Assembly (NCBI GenBank): GCA_040772505.1
Contig: JAXGYA010000005.1
Span: forward strand, 62,001-126,000
Reading direction: 5' to 3'
DNA length: 64,000 nt
From: Mariniphaga sp040772505
Lineage (GTDB): Bacteria > Bacteroidota > Bacteroidia > Bacteroidales > Prolixibacteraceae
Shown: positions 52,556 through 61,532 of the stretch, in pieces
Numbering within the stretch: the first letter of the stretch is position 1
Layout of the letters: every line of letters begins with the position of its first letter
Position numbers and translations under genes: made by a program
The notes under the pieces: generated by a model
Told to the model about the DNA's origin: nothing
Databases searched by the model: none
Seen by the model: the letters and a program-made list of their open reading frames with translations, nothing else

Positions 52556-53821
52556 TTACATTTTTTGAAAATATGCAATAACGGCTTTACCTAAGTCAGC
52601 AAACCACTCTTTTTCTTCGGTTTTTGCCTTTTTCCCTTTCAAATAGCCCTCTTCTCCATTTGCAGCCAGATATTGGTGTGCTGCAAGAATTGCAGCGCCT
52701 TCGTAGTTAATATCCCGAAGCTGCGCGTCTAAAGGAACTCCGCCGCGGCAAGTAACCTCCAGCGGTGTGAGTTGCGGCGTGTTGTGTTCCGTTCCAAATG
52801 TAACCAGAAACCCGTTTTCATGGAAAAAAGCAACAAATTTTTTTAAAATTTGAAAATCGTTTCTTCCGGGAATCAACTCAATGGAATAAATATCTTTTGC
52901 AATCAGAGCCTGCAGCAGTTTTTCCCAATCTTCCTCATAATCCGTAAAATTTCCTTTCGCATCATCCAACAAAACCGGATAACAGGTAATACCTCCGGCA
53001 TCAATAATCACCTCAACTGCTTCCTCCAGCGTTAGAAAAGCATCCGCATCTTCCGGTACAAAGGCAGCTCCTCCGGTCTTGAGCAGATTCCCGCGGATTT
53101 CATTTTCCACACCTGCAAAATCTTCTATTGAAGATTTCAGAGATTTCCCTGAAAATATTTTTTGAAAAAGCTCCATTCTGCCAGCCTCGGAGCTCTCTTT
53201 TTCATATACTGCCAACCGCACTGCCTGAGCAATATGCCGTTCGCGAAAAAGAGTTTTTGCCAATTTTTTCTGCAACTCTGCAGCATCAAAAAATAAATCT
53301 ATTCCGGTTTTTCCAAAAAAATCATTCAGCTTGTCAACCATCTGATAGGTTTGGCGGTTGCTTTCCGTTTGCAATCTTCTCATCTTTGACAAAGAGTGTT
53401 CGCTCATGTTCACCGGAAACCGCAATCCCTTACCGCTCAAATAGGTACGCCCCGGATTATTGGGATCGTTCACCCGCACTCCCTCTTTTTGCAAATCGTG
53501 CTGCAATGTCATAAACTCAATGTTAAAAAGAGGAAATATTCGGTATTTCTTAGCTAATCCGGCAAATTCATCATACCCGCCGGTAGTGTAGAAATCATTG
53601 ATACCCAACACTTTGATTCCTTCTTTCTGAGCCATTTGAAAAGCCTGTTCAATATCAGTAAAAGCTGAAAAAGAGTGCGGAGTATGAATGTGCCCGTTAA
53701 TCCCGGGTATTGACTTTTCCTTCTGTTTCAAGTGCCATTTTATCAGCTCCTGAGCTTCGGGAAATGAAGCGAAAAAATTGTTTTTGTCAGTCATGTTTTT
53801 ATTGAAACGATTCTCAGACAA
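52556..53821 (-). CDS. PHP-domain phosphoesterase-like protein
   Basis: A 421-residue protein with PHP metal motifs 'NGHIHTPHSFSAFTD' near residue 41, 'VLGINDFYTTGG' and the C-terminal 'FGTEHNTPQLTP'. PHP domains hydrolyse phosphate esters; this long version with an inserted helical region (about residues 130-250) is not a family I can name. Two ATGs are possible (53821 and 53794). It starts the operon with the aldolase/SDR fusion 11 bases downstream and the alcohol dehydrogenase, so it may act on a phosphorylated intermediate of the same pathway. Confidence 0.85.
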   Translation of the reverse strand: MSENRFNKNMTDKNNFFASFPEAQELIKWHLKQKEKSIPGINGHIHTPHSFSAFTDIEQAFQMAQKEGIKVLGINDFYTTGGYDEFAGLAKKYRIFPLFNIEFMTLQHDLQKEGVRVNDPNNPGRTYLSGKGLRFPVNMSEHSLSKMRRLQTESNRQTYQMVDKLNDFFGKTGIDLFFDAAELQKKLAKTLFRERHIAQAVRLAVYEKESSEAGRMELFQKIFSGKSLKSSIEDFAGVENEIRGNLLKTGGAAFVPEDADAFLTLEEAVEVIIDAGGITCYPVLLDDAKGNFTDYEEDWEKLLQALIAKDIYSIELIPGRNDFQILKKFVAFFHENGFLVTFGTEHNTPQLTPLEVTCRGGVPLDAQLRDINYEGAAILAAHQYLAANGEEGYLKGKKAKTEEKEWFADLGKAVIAYFQKM

Positions 53822-53914
53822 AGATAGTGAAGTCCATGAAACTAACCGTTATCATTTGGATTTGAACACCAAACGGAAGTGTACATTAAATAGATGTAAA
53901 AAAAGAAGTTATGT

Positions 53915-53945
53915 TTTGGTATTTAAAAAAAAGAAAATACTTTTG
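53915..53945 (+). promoter_or_regulatory. Promoter of the rplM-rpsI operon
   Basis: TTTG at 53915-53918, a 19-base spacer, and TACTTTTG at 53938-53945: a perfect Bacteroidota consensus promoter. Transcription from about 53952 gives a leader of about 130 nucleotides before rplM. Confidence 0.8.
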
Positions 53946-54079
53946 CAGTCCCGATTATTGTCCGTATTAATTAATAATGTAAAAGATTGATCTCCTTTGG
54001 ATAACAACTTTCAGGGAAGCCCGAAACTCTGAATGCACCACAGGAATTGATTAAATGTTGAATAAAAAAATTTGGACGA

Positions 54080-54535
54080 GTGAATACATTAAGTTACAAA
54101 ACCGTATCTGCCAACCGGGCAACCGCGAACAAAGAGTGGGTGCTTGTTGATGCTGAGGGTATGGTACTTGGCCGTCTGGCCAGCGAGGTGGCAAAGCTTC
54201 TCAGAGGCAAGCACAAGCCTGAGTTTACTCCGCATGTTGATTGTGGCGATTATGTCATTATCATCAATGCCGAAAAGGTGAAACTCACCGGCAAAAAGCT
54301 TACCGACAAGGTTTATGTTCGCTACACCGGTTACCAGGGTGGATTAAGAAAACAGACACCGGAAGATATTCTGGAGAAATATCCGGAAAGGTTAGTTGAA
54401 AAAGCCGTTAAAGGAATGTTACCCAAAAATAAATTGGGCAGGCAAATGTTCCGTAATCTGCATGTGGTAGTCGGACCTGAACACAAGCACGAAGCCCAAA
54501 AGCCAAAAGTTATTGATTTAAGTACGAATAATTAA
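54080..54535 (+). CDS. rplM: 50S ribosomal protein L13
   Basis: L13 of 151 residues, normal length, with 'KEWVLVDAEGMVLGRLAS', 'GDYVIIINAEKVKLTGKKL' and 'AVKGMLPKNKLGRQM'. The start is GTG: an in-frame stop lies at 54059-54061 and no ATG intervenes, and the resulting N-terminus matches Bacteroidota L13 ('NTLSYKTVSAN'). Followed after five bases by rpsI, the usual pair. Confidence 0.98.
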   Translation: MNTLSYKTVSANRATANKEWVLVDAEGMVLGRLASEVAKLLRGKHKPEFTPHVDCGDYVIIINAEKVKLTGKKLTDKVYVRYTGYQGGLRKQTPEDILEKYPERLVEKAVKGMLPKNKLGRQMFRNLHVVVGPEHKHEAQKPKVIDLSTNN

Positions 54536-54540
54536 AAAAA

Positions 54541-54927
54541 ATGGAAGTAGTTAATACAATAGGACGTAGAAAAGAGGCAATTGCACGCATATATGTAAAC
54601 GAAGGCAAAGGAAATATCACCATTAATAAACGTGATTTCAAAGAGTATTTCCCTATCAGCACATTGCAGTATATTGTTCTTCAGCCGTTAAACCTGACAG
54701 AATCCACTGAAAAGTATGATATAAAAGTGAATCTCGGCGGGGGTGGCGTTAAGGGCCAGGCAGAGGCACTGCGCCTAGCTATTACCCGTGCATTGATAGA
54801 GATTAATCCCGAATTAAGAGGCGAACTGAAAGCTGCCGGTTTTGTTACCAGAGACCCGCGCCAGGTAGAGCGCAAAAAGCCGGGTCAGCCTAAAGCAAGG
54901 AAACGGTTCCAATTCTCAAAACGTTAA
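54541..54927 (+). CDS. rpsI: 30S ribosomal protein S9
   Basis: S9 of 128 residues, with the family start 'NTIGRRKEAIARIYV', the 'GGGGVKGQAEALRLAITRAL' centre and the basic C-terminal tail ending 'KARKRFQFSKR', which reaches into the ribosomal P site. Confidence 0.98.
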   Translation: MEVVNTIGRRKEAIARIYVNEGKGNITINKRDFKEYFPISTLQYIVLQPLNLTESTEKYDIKVNLGGGGVKGQAEALRLAITRALIEINPELRGELKAAGFVTRDPRQVERKKPGQPKARKRFQFSKR

Positions 54928-54957
54928 TATTATTATTTATTGTTAAATATCATGGGT

Positions 54958-55010
54958 CTAAAACGGTTGAGACTTTCCAAGGAGAAACTACTCAACGGTT
55001 GCTTTTAGAA
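54958..55010 (+). promoter_or_regulatory. Candidate leader hairpin before rpsB
   Basis: GTTGAG (54966-54971) pairs with CTCAAC (54991-54996), with partial extension outward, and the loop contains AAGGAG without a following start codon. Ribosomal protein S2 is known to control its own operon in some bacteria; a similar leader role here is inferred. Confidence 0.35.
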
Positions 55011-55029
55011 TCATTAAAAAAGTAAACAG

Positions 55030-56007
55030 ATGCCAAGAGTATCATTTCAGGAATTATTGGATGCAGGCGCCCATTTCGGGCACCTGAAAAGAAAGTGGAA
55101 TCCCAACATGGAGCCTTATATCTTCATGGAAAAAAACGGAATCCATATTATTGATCTGCAAAAGACAATAGTTAAAATTGATGAAGCAGCATCTGCAGCA
55201 AAGCAGATTGCCAAATCAGGACGTAAAATCCTCTTCGTTGCCACAAAAAAGCAGGCTAAAGAGCTGGTTTCCGACCTGGTGAAAAAAATTGACATGCCCT
55301 ATGTAACCGAGCGCTGGCCCGGTGGCATGCTGACCAACTTTCCTACAATCAGGAAAGCAGTTAAAAAGATGGTTTCAATCGACAGAATGGCAAAGGAACC
55401 AAGCTGGGAAAACCTGTCAAAAAGAGAAAAACTCCAGATTACCCGTCAAAGAGTAAAGCTTGAGAGAGTTTTGGGAAGTATTGCAGACATGGCACGCTTG
55501 CCTGCAGCACTGTTCATCGTTGACGTGGTGAAAGAAAAAATTGCCGTTCATGAAGCACAGCGGTTGGGTATCCCCATCTTCGCCATTGTGGACACGAACT
55601 CCAATCCGGAAGGAATTGATTTCGTCATCCCTGCCAATGATGATGCTTCGCAGTCTATTAATCTCATTGTGGGTGCGATCACAGAAGCTATCAGTGAAGG
55701 ACTGAACGAAAGAAAGGCAGAGAAAAAGGATGAGGCAGAAAGCAGCGCTCCAAGAAAAAAGAGCCGCAGAAAACCAAGAAGAGAAAGAAGGTCTGAACAG
55801 GAATCGCCCGAAAAGAAAAAAGCTGCTGAAAAAGTAGCCGAAGATGAAGAGGCAGATGAGAAACTGAAAGTTCAGAAAACTGACAATGACGACATTGAAG
55901 ATGACGACATTGAGAAAGAAGATGAGGTTGAAGATGATGACATCGAAGATGAAGATGAAGATGAAGATGAGGTTGAAGATGAAGACATCGAAGATGAAGA
56001 TAAATAA
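55030..56007 (+). CDS. rpsB: 30S ribosomal protein S2 with long acidic tail
   Basis: S2 core of about 230 residues ('LLDAGAHFGHLKRKWNPNM', 'TERWPGGMLTNF', 'GIPIFAIVDTNSNPEGID', 'IPANDDASQSI') followed by about 95 extra residues: a basic part ('RKKSRRKPRRERRSEQE') and then an almost purely acidic tail of repeated DDDIE/DEDED units. Bacterial S2 is usually 230-280 residues. The DNA of the tail is repetitive (GAAGATGAAGAT), so length variation is likely. Upstream of tsf as in most bacteria. Confidence 0.97.
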   Translation: MPRVSFQELLDAGAHFGHLKRKWNPNMEPYIFMEKNGIHIIDLQKTIVKIDEAASAAKQIAKSGRKILFVATKKQAKELVSDLVKKIDMPYVTERWPGGMLTNFPTIRKAVKKMVSIDRMAKEPSWENLSKREKLQITRQRVKLERVLGSIADMARLPAALFIVDVVKEKIAVHEAQRLGIPIFAIVDTNSNPEGIDFVIPANDDASQSINLIVGAITEAISEGLNERKAEKKDEAESSAPRKKSRRKPRRERRSEQESPEKKKAAEKVAEDEEADEKLKVQKTDNDDIEDDDIEKEDEVEDDDIEDEDEDEDEVEDEDIEDEDK

Positions 56008-56043
56008 GTAACAGGATTTTAAAACATTATAAAAAATAAAAAA

Positions 56044-56871
56044 ATGTCTTTTACAACAGCAGACGTAGTAAAACTGAGAAAAGCAACCGGCGCAGGAATG
56101 ATGGATTGTAAAAATGCCTTAGCTGAAGCTGAGGGAAATTTTGAAAGAGCGCTTGAAATTATACGTGAAAAAGGGAAATTGGTTGCCAGCAAACGTGCCG
56201 ACAGGGATGCATCTGAAGGAGCTGTTTTGGCCGGAACAACCGAAGATAAAAAATTTGGAGCGCTTGTCGTTCTGAATTGTGAAACTGACTTTGTGGCAAA
56301 AAATGAGAACTTTGTTGAGTTCACCAACAATATTTTGAAATCGGCATTAAGTAAAAAGCCGGAAAATCTGGAATCACTCAAAAAGATTAGCCTTGATGGA
56401 AGAACCATTGAAGCGCAGGTAACGGAGCAAACCGGAGTGATTGGGGAAAAACTTGATCTCTCTTTTTACGGAAAGATTTCTGCAGAAACAGTGGTCAGCT
56501 ACATTCACCCCGGAAACAAGCTGGCATCTGTTGTTGGTTTCAGCAAAGCCGGAGTTGACCAGCAGATGGCAAGGGATATTGCCATGCAGGTTGCTGCCAT
56601 GTCTCCTGTTTCAATTGATGTGGACTCCATTCCTCAGGAGGTAATCGACAAGGAACTGGAAATTGCAAAGGAAAAATTCCGTCTCGAAGGAAAGCCCGAA
56701 GCAATGTTGGACAAAATTGCACAAGGCGCACTGCAGAAGTGGTATAAAGAGGTGACTCTGCTGAATCAGGCTTTCATTAAAGACTCAAAAATCACAGTAA
56801 AAGAATATCTGGCTCAGCATGATAAGGAGCTGGTTATTACCGGCTTTGAGCGCTATGCCTTAGACGCATAA
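56044..56871 (+). CDS. tsf: Translation elongation factor Ts
   Basis: EF-Ts of 275 residues, which exchanges GDP for GTP on EF-Tu. It has the UBA-like start with the signature 'LRKATGAGMMDCKNAL', then 'NCETDFVAKNENF' and two core subdomains. Co-transcribed with rpsB and followed by a strong terminator. Confidence 0.98.
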   Translation: MSFTTADVVKLRKATGAGMMDCKNALAEAEGNFERALEIIREKGKLVASKRADRDASEGAVLAGTTEDKKFGALVVLNCETDFVAKNENFVEFTNNILKSALSKKPENLESLKKISLDGRTIEAQVTEQTGVIGEKLDLSFYGKISAETVVSYIHPGNKLASVVGFSKAGVDQQMARDIAMQVAAMSPVSIDVDSIPQEVIDKELEIAKEKFRLEGKPEAMLDKIAQGALQKWYKEVTLLNQAFIKDSKITVKEYLAQHDKELVITGFERYALDA

Positions 56872-56920
56872 TCAAAAGATAATATATTGTAAACCGGCTG
56901 TTCATCATACTTCCGGTTAA

Positions 56921-56964
56921 AAAAAAGGTTGTCTGGTTTTTCACGGACAACCTTTTTTGTTTTT
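56921..56964 (+). terminator. Intrinsic terminator after tsf
   Basis: A 13-bp stem (56921-56933 with 56946-56958) ending in a T run, 50 bases after the tsf stop. The A run on its left makes it potentially bidirectional. Confidence 0.9.
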
Positions 56965-57043
56965 TGCCCTCTTTAAAAAATTTCAACCTGCCACAGAGCA
57001 GGAAATAAACGAATGCTTATATTTAGGGAAAATTTCAAAAACA

Positions 57044-58405
57044 ATGGATTCATATATTATGACCGGAGGATTGTGGATTTTTATAGTTCTTGCAATTTCT
57101 GTAATTTTCATCATACTTGGCACTACCCGGCTTAAACTTCACCCTTTTGTGGTGCTTTTGCTGGCATCCTATCTGGCAGGCGCACTGGCAGGCTTGCCGG
57201 CGGTAAACATTGCTGCAACCATTACCCGCGGATTTGGGGATATCATGGCCTATATCGGAATTGTCATCGTTTTGGGAACCATCATTGGCGTGATTCTTGA
57301 AAAATCAAATGCAGCCATAAAGCTTGCGGAACTGGTACTTAAGCTGGTCGGGAAAAAACATCCTGCCTTAGGTATGTCGCTAATCGGCTACATTGTTTCC
57401 ATTCCGGTTTTCTGCGATTCCGCCTTTGTTATTCTCTCTTCGTTAAAAAAATCATTGGTGCATCAAACTCGCAAACCCTCCGCAGTGCTCTCCATTGCAT
57501 TAGCCACCGGACTCTATGCAACGCACACATTCGTACCTCCCACTCCCGGGCCAATTGCTGCTGCCGGCAATCTGGGACTTGACGAACAGCTTGGTATGGT
57601 TATTCTGTTTGGTCTGGCTATTGCTTTTGCAGCACTTTTTGCCGGCTATTTATGGGCTTTGTTTGCCGGAAAAAAATTCACAACATCAGAAGATTCCGAA
57701 GCATTTTCCCAAAACCTCCGGGAAAGCATAAAACTTCCCTCCGCAGCAAAATCACTGATGCCGATTCTTGTTCCTATTTTACTGATTGCAGCGCGTTCGG
57801 TAGCTGCATTCCCGTCAAAGCCATTCGGAAACGGTATTTTTTTCGATTTCCTCAACCTCACCGGTCAGCCCGTAAATGCGCTGCTTATTGGATTTCTGTT
57901 GTCTCTTCTGCTGTTTCCGGTTTTTAACAAGGAAACACTAACCGGCTGGATTGGAGACGGAATCAGCGCGGCAGCACCCATTCTACTCATTACTGGAGCA
58001 GGTGGTGCATTTGGTGCAATCCTGAATGAAACACAGATTGGGGAAACCATCGGGAACTCCTTAGCCGGCTACAATCTGGGTATTTTCCTGCCGTTTATTA
58101 TCGCAGCGGCATTTAAGACGGCTCAGGGCTCTTCCACAGTCGCAATGATTGCCACTTCAGCGCTCATCGCTCCGCTGCTCACCAGTATAGGACTGGATTC
58201 ACTCAGCGGGAAAGTACTTGCCGTAATGGCTATCGGCGCCGGAGCAATGACGGTATCCCACGCAAATGACAGCTATTTTTGGGTAGTTACACAATTTTCG
58301 GGAATGGATGTTAAAACGGGATACAAAACCCATACTGCCGCTACCCTGATTCAGGGTTCGGTATCCATGCTGTTTGTCTATTTACTCAGCATTTTTCTGA
58401 TTTAA
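57044..58405 (+). CDS. GntP-family permease (gluconate:H+ symporter-like)
   Basis: An inner-membrane transporter of 453 residues with about 12 hydrophobic segments, carrying GntP-family stretches 'IPVFCDSAFVILSSLKKSL', 'THTFVPPTPGPIAAAGNLG' and 'TAQGSSTVAMIATSALIAP'. The frame is open from 56957, but that part overlaps the tsf terminator and lacks family likeness, so ATG at 57044 ('MDSYIMTGGLW') is chosen. Gluconate, other sugar acids or glycerate are usual substrates. It is followed after 33 bases by a Gfo/Idh/MocA dehydrogenase, which suggests a small uptake-and-oxidation unit. Confidence 0.93.
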   Translation: MDSYIMTGGLWIFIVLAISVIFIILGTTRLKLHPFVVLLLASYLAGALAGLPAVNIAATITRGFGDIMAYIGIVIVLGTIIGVILEKSNAAIKLAELVLKLVGKKHPALGMSLIGYIVSIPVFCDSAFVILSSLKKSLVHQTRKPSAVLSIALATGLYATHTFVPPTPGPIAAAGNLGLDEQLGMVILFGLAIAFAALFAGYLWALFAGKKFTTSEDSEAFSQNLRESIKLPSAAKSLMPILVPILLIAARSVAAFPSKPFGNGIFFDFLNLTGQPVNALLIGFLLSLLLFPVFNKETLTGWIGDGISAAAPILLITGAGGAFGAILNETQIGETIGNSLAGYNLGIFLPFIIAAAFKTAQGSSTVAMIATSALIAPLLTSIGLDSLSGKVLAVMAIGAGAMTVSHANDSYFWVVTQFSGMDVKTGYKTHTAATLIQGSVSMLFVYLLSIFLI

Positions 58406-58438
58406 CCCTGCCAATTATTCTGTTCAAAAAAAGCAATC

Positions 58439-59527
58439 ATGAAAAAAAACAGACAATTTCAGTTAGCCATCATAGGATGCGGAAAAGTTGCTCATCTCCA
58501 TGCCAGAGCAATTCAGAATCTATCGAATGCGACTCTTGCGGGAGTCTGGAGCCGGACAAAGGAGAGGGCGCAAAATTTTGCCATACTGCATGAAACCACT
58601 GCATATGGCAACATCTCTGAGATGATCAAAACCGCAAAAATTGATTTGGTTATCGTCTGCACGCCCCATCCTTTTCACCGGGAACCGGCTGTTGAAGCAG
58701 CACGCGCCGGTGCAAATGTTTTAGTTGAAAAGCCCCTTGCCTCTTCACTTGAAGACTCCGACCTGATTATAAAAGCATGCAAAGAAGCAGGCGTAAGGCT
58801 GGGAGTGGTCAGTCAGCGGCGATGGTATGCACCGGTTTTGCGAATGAAAAAAGCCATCAACAAGGGTAAAATCGGAAAACCTGTGCTCGGTACGGTCAAT
58901 ATGTTGGGCTGGCGTGATAAAAACTACTATGATTCGGATGAATGGCGCGGAACATGGGAAATGGAGGGCGGCGGCGTACTGATAAACCAGGCGCCTCATC
59001 AGCTGGACATTTTGCTTTGGTGCATGGGCGAAGCAATTGAAGTTTACGGATTATGGGAAAACTTGAATCACCCCTATATTGAGGTTGACGATACTGCACT
59101 TGCCATTGTGAAATTCAAAAACGGGGGAATAGGAAATATAGTTGTGAGCAACTCCCAGAAACCCGGAATTTACGGGAAAGTACATATTCACGGCGAAAAC
59201 GGTGCATCTGTCGGTGTTCAGACCGACGGTGGTGCAATGTTCGTTGCCGGCATGTCCAATGTGCTGGAGCCGCCCGTCAACGATTTATGGACCATACCCG
59301 GAGAAGAAAAACTGCTGGCAAAACGAATAAAAAAGGATACCCGGTTTTTCAATTCAATCGACCCGTTAACATTCTATATGGAGCGGCAGATTGAAGATTT
59401 TCTGAATGCCCTGGAAGAAAACAGGGAGCCGCTGATAACCGGCGAAGACGGGCGCCGAACGGTCGAACTCTTTACTGCCATCTACCGCTCAACCCGAGAA
59501 AACGCACCGGTAAAGCTTCCGCTTTAA
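58439..59527 (+). CDS. Cytoplasmic Gfo/Idh/MocA-family oxidoreductase
   Basis: A 362-residue NAD(P)-dependent sugar dehydrogenase without signal peptide. The Rossmann motif is 'AIIGCGKVAHLHARAI', then 'VIVCTPHPFHREPAVEA' and the catalytic Lys in 'NVLVEKPLASS'; the C-terminal domain has 'GGGVLINQAPHQLDILLW'. Unlike the exported relative at 38.9-40.2 kb it should act in the cytoplasm, probably on the compound imported by the neighbouring GntP permease. Confidence 0.93.
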   Translation: MKKNRQFQLAIIGCGKVAHLHARAIQNLSNATLAGVWSRTKERAQNFAILHETTAYGNISEMIKTAKIDLVIVCTPHPFHREPAVEAARAGANVLVEKPLASSLEDSDLIIKACKEAGVRLGVVSQRRWYAPVLRMKKAINKGKIGKPVLGTVNMLGWRDKNYYDSDEWRGTWEMEGGGVLINQAPHQLDILLWCMGEAIEVYGLWENLNHPYIEVDDTALAIVKFKNGGIGNIVVSNSQKPGIYGKVHIHGENGASVGVQTDGGAMFVAGMSNVLEPPVNDLWTIPGEEKLLAKRIKKDTRFFNSIDPLTFYMERQIEDFLNALEENREPLITGEDGRRTVELFTAIYRSTRENAPVKLPL

Positions 59528-59624
59528 ACTTGATTAATCTTCCCGGTTCATGCTTCGTATATCATAATAATGGAATCCGTATTTAACTCCTTTGTGATTT
59601 GTAGCTTCAGACAAGGATAAAAAA

Positions 59625-61208
59625 CTATTTATTCCGAATTTCGAGATAACGCTGCAGGTGCACTGCATTCAGCTCATCGCTATCGCCATATTGCAGGCGA
59701 AGTTCCTCAAGTTTTTCATGAAGGTCATCACGAATAGTGGCATACGCCGGGTCGTCATAAACATTTTTCATCTCCGCGGGGTCGGCTTCCAGATCATACA
59801 ATTCCCACTCATCAATATCATAGTAAAAGTGCATGAGTTTGTATCTTTTTGTGGCAACTCCATAATGTCGTTTAACCATGTGAACAGAGGGATATTCATA
59901 ATAGTGATAATATACGGCATCACGCCAGTCGGTGGTTTTGCCTGCCACCAGATTACGAAAGGATTCCCCCTGAAAGTCTTCTGGCGCATCAATTCCTGCA
60001 TAATTTAGAATTGTGGGAGCAAAATCCAGATTCTGCACTAAGTCCTCAATCACGGTTCCGGGTTTTATCTCCTTCGGATAGCGCATCACCAGCGGCGTAC
60101 GGAATGATTCTTCATACATGAAGCGTTTGTCGAACCAGCCGTGTTCACCCAAATAAAAACCCTGATCGGAGGTGTAAATGACAATCGTGTTATCTGCAAG
60201 CCCCGCTTCGTCAAGATAATCGAGCACCTCACCCACTCCATCATCAACCGATTTAATGGTGCGCAGATAATCTTTGATGTAGCTGTTGTATTTCCACAGA
60301 GCAACTTCCTTATCCGTCATTGTTGGATATTTTGCAAGGAAATCTTCAATTTTGGGTGTGTATGCCGCAAGCCAGTCTTCACGCTGCTTGGGCGTGAAGC
60401 GGTTAAGCTCCCTGATAAATCCCGTGCTATCGCCGTTGGGGTCCACAAGCATTTTAAAATCGTGCCCCCACATGGCGTGTCCGTGAATCTGCATCTCCTG
60501 CTCTTTGGCGGCTGTGCCCCGTCCTTCATAATCATCAAAAAAGTTGGCGGGCGGCTCAAAAGTAACATCATCATACAGAGTCAGATATTTTGGAGCTGGC
60601 TGCCAGTTGCGGTGAGGCGCCTTATGATGATAGAGCACACAAAACGGCTTATCCGGGTCGCGCTTGTTTTTCAGCCAGTCAATGGTTTTTTCTGTGATAA
60701 TCTCCGAAACATATCCCTCATAATGCACCCGTTCGCCATTCAGAAAAAAATCGGGATTGTAGTAAACACCTTGACCGGGCAACACCATTGAATAATCAAA
60801 CCCTTGTGGCGTTCCGTCAAGATGTATTTTACCAAACATTGCTGTTTGATAACCATTGGATTGCAAGTGTTTTGCAAAATTATCCTGATCCCAGTCATAC
60901 TTTATTGTATTATCCACCTTCCCGTTAATGTGACTGTGCTTTCCGGTCATCAAAACTGCGCGGCTGGGGGCGCATATGGAATTGGTTACCGTGGCGCGTG
61001 TAAAAATTGCACCTTCATGGGCAAGCCTGTCGATTTGAGGGGTTTCATTCAAACCGTAGCCGTAGGCGCTGATTGCCTGATAGGCATGATCATCACTCAT
61101 GATATAAATGATGTTGGGGCGTTGGGCTTCCTGCTGTTTGGAGTGGCAAGCCGAAAAAACAGCTCCGATAAGGAGCAGAACAAAAAAATTGGAGAACAAT
61201 CGTTTCAT
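59625..61208 (-). CDS. Type I sulfatase, lipoprotein
   Basis: A 527-residue sulfatase with a lipoprotein signal ('GAVFSACHS'). The maturation motif is 'SICAPSRAVLMTGKHSH' (C-x-P-S-R) near residue 83, with metal-site 'YIMSDDHAYQAISAYG', 'FGKIHLDG' and later 'YTSDQGFYLGEHGWFDKR'. The last motifs and the C-terminal 'WELYDLEADPAEMKNVY' resemble heparan/choline-type sulfatases of the S1 family more than the arylsulfatase-like one at 36.4-37.9 kb. Likely a glycan exosulfatase or endosulfatase; substrate not readable. Convergent with the Gfo/Idh/MocA gene. Confidence 0.95.
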   Translation of the reverse strand: MKRLFSNFFVLLLIGAVFSACHSKQQEAQRPNIIYIMSDDHAYQAISAYGYGLNETPQIDRLAHEGAIFTRATVTNSICAPSRAVLMTGKHSHINGKVDNTIKYDWDQDNFAKHLQSNGYQTAMFGKIHLDGTPQGFDYSMVLPGQGVYYNPDFFLNGERVHYEGYVSEIITEKTIDWLKNKRDPDKPFCVLYHHKAPHRNWQPAPKYLTLYDDVTFEPPANFFDDYEGRGTAAKEQEMQIHGHAMWGHDFKMLVDPNGDSTGFIRELNRFTPKQREDWLAAYTPKIEDFLAKYPTMTDKEVALWKYNSYIKDYLRTIKSVDDGVGEVLDYLDEAGLADNTIVIYTSDQGFYLGEHGWFDKRFMYEESFRTPLVMRYPKEIKPGTVIEDLVQNLDFAPTILNYAGIDAPEDFQGESFRNLVAGKTTDWRDAVYYHYYEYPSVHMVKRHYGVATKRYKLMHFYYDIDEWELYDLEADPAEMKNVYDDPAYATIRDDLHEKLEELRLQYGDSDELNAVHLQRYLEIRNK

Positions 61209-61532
61209 TGCTGTTATTTTTGATGTTTACTATTTCAATATTAAACTATGAGAAAATCAAAATTCTGTTCGTTCTGTTTTGATTGATATTTTCAAAAGAA
61301 GATAAAGCTACATTGCTTACAAAATTACTAATATCGGGAAAAGATAAGATTAAATAAAACATTTTGCTGAAAATTTAATTGTTACGGATTTAATTTGTGG
61401 TTACGCACAATCACCCAATTTATCATCCGTCAGAAGATGGGATAAAATATTTTCAGGCTGTGGCAGATGAATTTGCATCATTTGCCGTATTTTTGCAACT
61501 AAACGGATTAATACTTTTCACAATACTCTCAA
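61209..61532. other. Intergenic region between sulfatase and oligopeptidase
   Basis: A 324-base AT-rich divergent region. The only element I can point to is the -7-like box at 61488-61495. No gene or strong hairpin seen. Confidence 0.5.
61488..61495 (+). promoter_or_regulatory. Promoter -7 element of the oligopeptidase gene
   Basis: TATTTTTG matches TAnnTTTG exactly, 37 bases before the first ATG; no -33 TTTG at the right distance. Confidence 0.35.

Noticed and set aside
56957..57043. In-frame N-terminal extension of the GntP permease
   Set aside because: It overlaps the tsf terminator and is unlike the family; the ATG at 57044 gives a normal start before the first membrane helix.
60141..60791. 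216-codon plus-strand ORF opposite the sulfatase
   Set aside because: It is antisense to a well-supported sulfatase and has no recognisable features.
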